From: Phallusia fumigata | Taxonomy: Eukaryota > Chordata > Ascidiacea > Phlebobranchia > Ascidiidae | DNA length: 20,426 nucleotides | NCBI GenBank assembly: GCA_008931825.1 | Contig: QXVZ01023437.1 | Span: 1-20,426, forward strand | Direction of reading: 5' to 3' | Shown here: positions 18,283 through 20,426 of the stretch, one piece after another | Position numbering within the stretch: position 1 is the stretch's first letter | How the letters are laid out: the number at the start of each line of letters is the position of its first letter | Position numbers and translations under genes: made by a program | The notes under the pieces: generated by a model | What the model saw: only the letters and a program-made list of their open reading frames with translations | Database searches by the model: none | What the model was told of the DNA's origin: nothing

Positions 18283-18300
18283 GTAGTTTGTTTTGTGCGG

Positions 18301-20426
18301 TACTTGGATGTTTTACGGTGATTAACTGGTTAATGGTTTATCTGGGTGTTGTGGTGATAGGTTTGCTAGTTAAAAGTCTGTAGCTTTGGCCTTATCCTTT
18401 TTGGTAAAGACTGCAATTCAAATGTGTGCGTTCATTCCGTTTTTATAGTTTTCTGTGTTTATCAGCGATGGTATCACCTTTTTGTCGCAATACACAAGTG
18501 GACGCGCCAGAGACATCAACCCATTGTGATGCGACGCGTTCGCGTTGTCATACATTCCCGCATCTCTCTGTACACATTTCCCCGTAGTGCGTAGCTATTT
18601 TTGAGTTTTTCTGAGTACTTTCATCTCCAATCGCTTCGTTTTGCTCGCGCGTCCGGCTCCGTATCCTGTTTGAGCGTACTAACAACGTAGATAACTAACC
18701 CCACTTGTCCTGTTCCCCGCTGGGGCGACACGTGGTGCTTGCGTCGCTTAAGACACGTGTACTCTTTTCCCAATCCATTGTTTGGACAACTGAGGTGCCT
18801 CCAAACCGGTTCACGGGTTCTGGCATCTCAGCTTGCTTTCGTTCCGAATGTGCATTGTCGAAACCGCGCACCTGGCTACGTACGACGATATTTATTTGCA
18901 CGTACTCATTAGACGTCGCCCAACGCCCGATTAGCGGACATGTAACTCTGTAGCTGATTAAAAACTTGCTGGTAGCGGCCAGGGTGTGGCTTGTGATAAC
19001 TTTAGGCTGTCCGCGTTCGTAGCTGATTTCAATGCGACACTGTGCAACGTCAAAACTTAGCGAGTGCCCAATCAGCGACGATTTCTTCATTCCGCGCGCG
19101 TTGTCGTCTGAGACGCAAATTTTCTGTTTAAATTTGTTGCATGAAACTGGTGCACGCATAAACCTTGGCACCTTACCCTCTGTTTTTTTGCTTTCGTTTC
19201 GCTTTTCAGTCGTAACTTTGTACATATCCACGCCGCTCGTTTAATTTGTACGTCGTGACTTGTTTTACCTTACGGGCCGCCCTCGGTGCGCTCATTTACC
19301 TGGATTTTAAGATGTCAAAAACAATCCTTTTTATAGGCGCCGTCGGGTGGCTCCTGTTCGCGACACCTCCCTCACGGGAACTCTTCACTGTAGCGCCGCA
19401 GCGCCACCCGGCGGCCGCGTCTTCATTAGATTAGTTTGGTAGAGTAGCACTACAGCAGAAAGTGCAATCAACGTTTACAGTTTGATATATATCAAGTGCC
19501 CGCATTCTGTCGCGGCGTCACCACAAGTTTTCGAACGTTTTTTCTCCCGTTCCGTGCTGTACATACACCCGTCGTTATTTTTCTAAGTTCTTGAGTTTCT
19601 GAGAAATAAAATATTTGCTGAACCCAGTTCGTGTTGAATGCATGGTAAGTGCGGTGGTCAGGGAGCTTGATATCTCATAATTTTTTTAAATAAACAGTAT
19701 TTTTAATTAACTGCACGCGCACATATGCATCGCAAAATTGTCTTCAGCAGTTTTTTTTCTTAAAGAACACATGTTTGTCTGTTTGTTTTATTTGTCGTTG
19801 AACAACGACACAACGCCTGTATATGTTGATCGAGCTGTCTGCATCATTGTAGTTTCGATTAAACGTTTTTTATTGAACTGTGCTCTACCTTTAGAAAGTT
19901 GGTGACTGTAATTTGGTTCCACACAGATTCTGCGCAATGTCGCTTGAGTATCTCGCTCAGTACAACATAGTATCAGAACCAGCAGCAACCTTGTGATACT
20001 ACCTGCTACCTTGGCGGTCGTATTTATGTTATCATATCCATTTGCCAATGTCTTTGACTGGGCTGCACCAAACTATATGAAGACTAAACACTAATTACGA
20101 TTTCAGAACTAAAATTTAGGTCACACAAAAAACTAATATGAGTTAGACGCTAAGGGACGGTAGAGAGCGGAGTTTAACGCGTTAAAGGCATAATGGCTTT
20201 GAGAAAAAAAAATGCCTTGGACATTTTAAACTTTCTTGGAGCATCGGATAGAGCTGAATATTTTATCAGCCAATTGTAATTCAATAAAACGCTAATTTGT
20301 TTGAAAACACATGAAATAAAGAAAACTGTGATTCATCTTTTAATACGATACAAAGAAAACTACCTTGGCAAGCGTAAAACATAAAGTCGTAAACGGTTAA
20401 GTTTCAATCGTCATTGACCTACATGT
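18301..20426. other. distal 3'UTR or intergenic sequence, no gene recognised
   Basis: No protein family is recognised. The longest open frame is 178 codons on the minus strand (18695-19231), basic and Ser-rich, with no domain and overlapping + strand open frames. The last 800 bp are AT-rich. It may be distal 3'UTR if a later AATAAA is used, as Musashi genes in other animals can have long 3'UTRs. Confidence 0.5.
19605..19610 (+). promoter_or_regulatory. candidate polyadenylation signal AATAAA (distal)
   Basis: It lies within GAGAAATAAAATATTTG and is followed about 20 nt later by a GT-containing stretch (GTTCGTGTTG). It would give a 3'UTR of roughly 1.9 kb. Further AATAAA hexamers occur at 19689, 20283 and 20315. 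Confidence 0.4.

Larger units (their letters stand above)
17677..18300 (+). other. msi: probable proximal 3'UTR of musashi
   Basis: Sequence from the stop codon to just past the first AATAAA (18277-18282). It contains T-rich tracts and the 114-bp duplication at an 'n', so the true length is shorter by about 115 nt. A stem TTACCGA / TCGGTAA with a 14-nt loop around 17891-17918 is present in both copies of the duplication. Confidence 0.55.

Noticed and set aside
18695..19231. 178-codon minus strand open frame downstream of musashi
   Set aside because: No known motif or signal peptide, and it overlaps open frames on the other strand. It could be a small gene only if transcripts or homologues were found.
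1..20426. Search for prokaryotic systems, CRISPR arrays, transposons or a second gene
   Set aside because: The window has clear spliceosomal introns and an animal gene. I saw no regularly spaced repeats, transposase or reverse transcriptase motifs, or terminal inverted repeats.

Overview
The window is eukaryotic and almost entirely occupied by one animal gene on the + strand: an orthologue of the neural and stem-cell RNA-binding protein Musashi (msi; two tandem RRM domains). I rebuilt twelve coding exons from the ATG at 1983 to the TAG at 17676. Every exon join was checked for reading frame and for splice signals. The spliced coding sequence is 1245 nt (414 aa plus stop) when one copy of the duplicated exon 9 is used. 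Both RRMs are intact, with RNP2 and RNP1 motifs almost letter-for-letter those of the family. The Ala/Pro/Tyr-rich C-terminal half is divergent.

Organism: a metazoan with medium-sized introns (about 230 bp to 4.1 kb) and no obvious CpG depletion by eye, so probably an invertebrate. The assembly shows haplotype differences of a few percent in some stretches, which suggests a highly heterozygous species such as many marine invertebrates. I cannot name the species or phylum from the sequence.

Layout: 1-1982 is 5' flank and/or 5'UTR with no recognisable gene. 1983-4344 holds exons 1-5 (N-terminus, RRM1 and the inter-RRM linker). 4345-8186 is a large intron with a GC donor instead of GT. 8187-13642 holds exons 6-8 (RRM2), with a 4.1 kb intron between exons 7 and 8. 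13643-16648 contains exon 9, present twice in this assembly. 16649-17676 holds exons 10-12 (C-terminal region and stop). 17677-20426 is 3'UTR and downstream sequence with several AATAAA signals.

Assembly state: three single 'n' characters (13874, 15305, 17951) each sit exactly where a sequence breaks off and an earlier stretch starts again (252 bp, about 1.25 kb and 114 bp). These look like overlapping contig ends or alternative haplotypes that were joined instead of merged. The second of them makes exon 9 appear twice. Exon 9 is 190 nt, not a multiple of three, so using both copies in series would break the frame.

I found no second gene, tRNA, rRNA, CRISPR array or recognisable transposon. 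The long introns hold only open frames that look like chance. I see no convincing new biological system. The points most worth checking are the GC-AG intron between the RRMs, the tandem donor sites inside the RRM2 RNP1 motif, the near-matching intron positions in the two RRMs, and the status of the duplicated exon 9.
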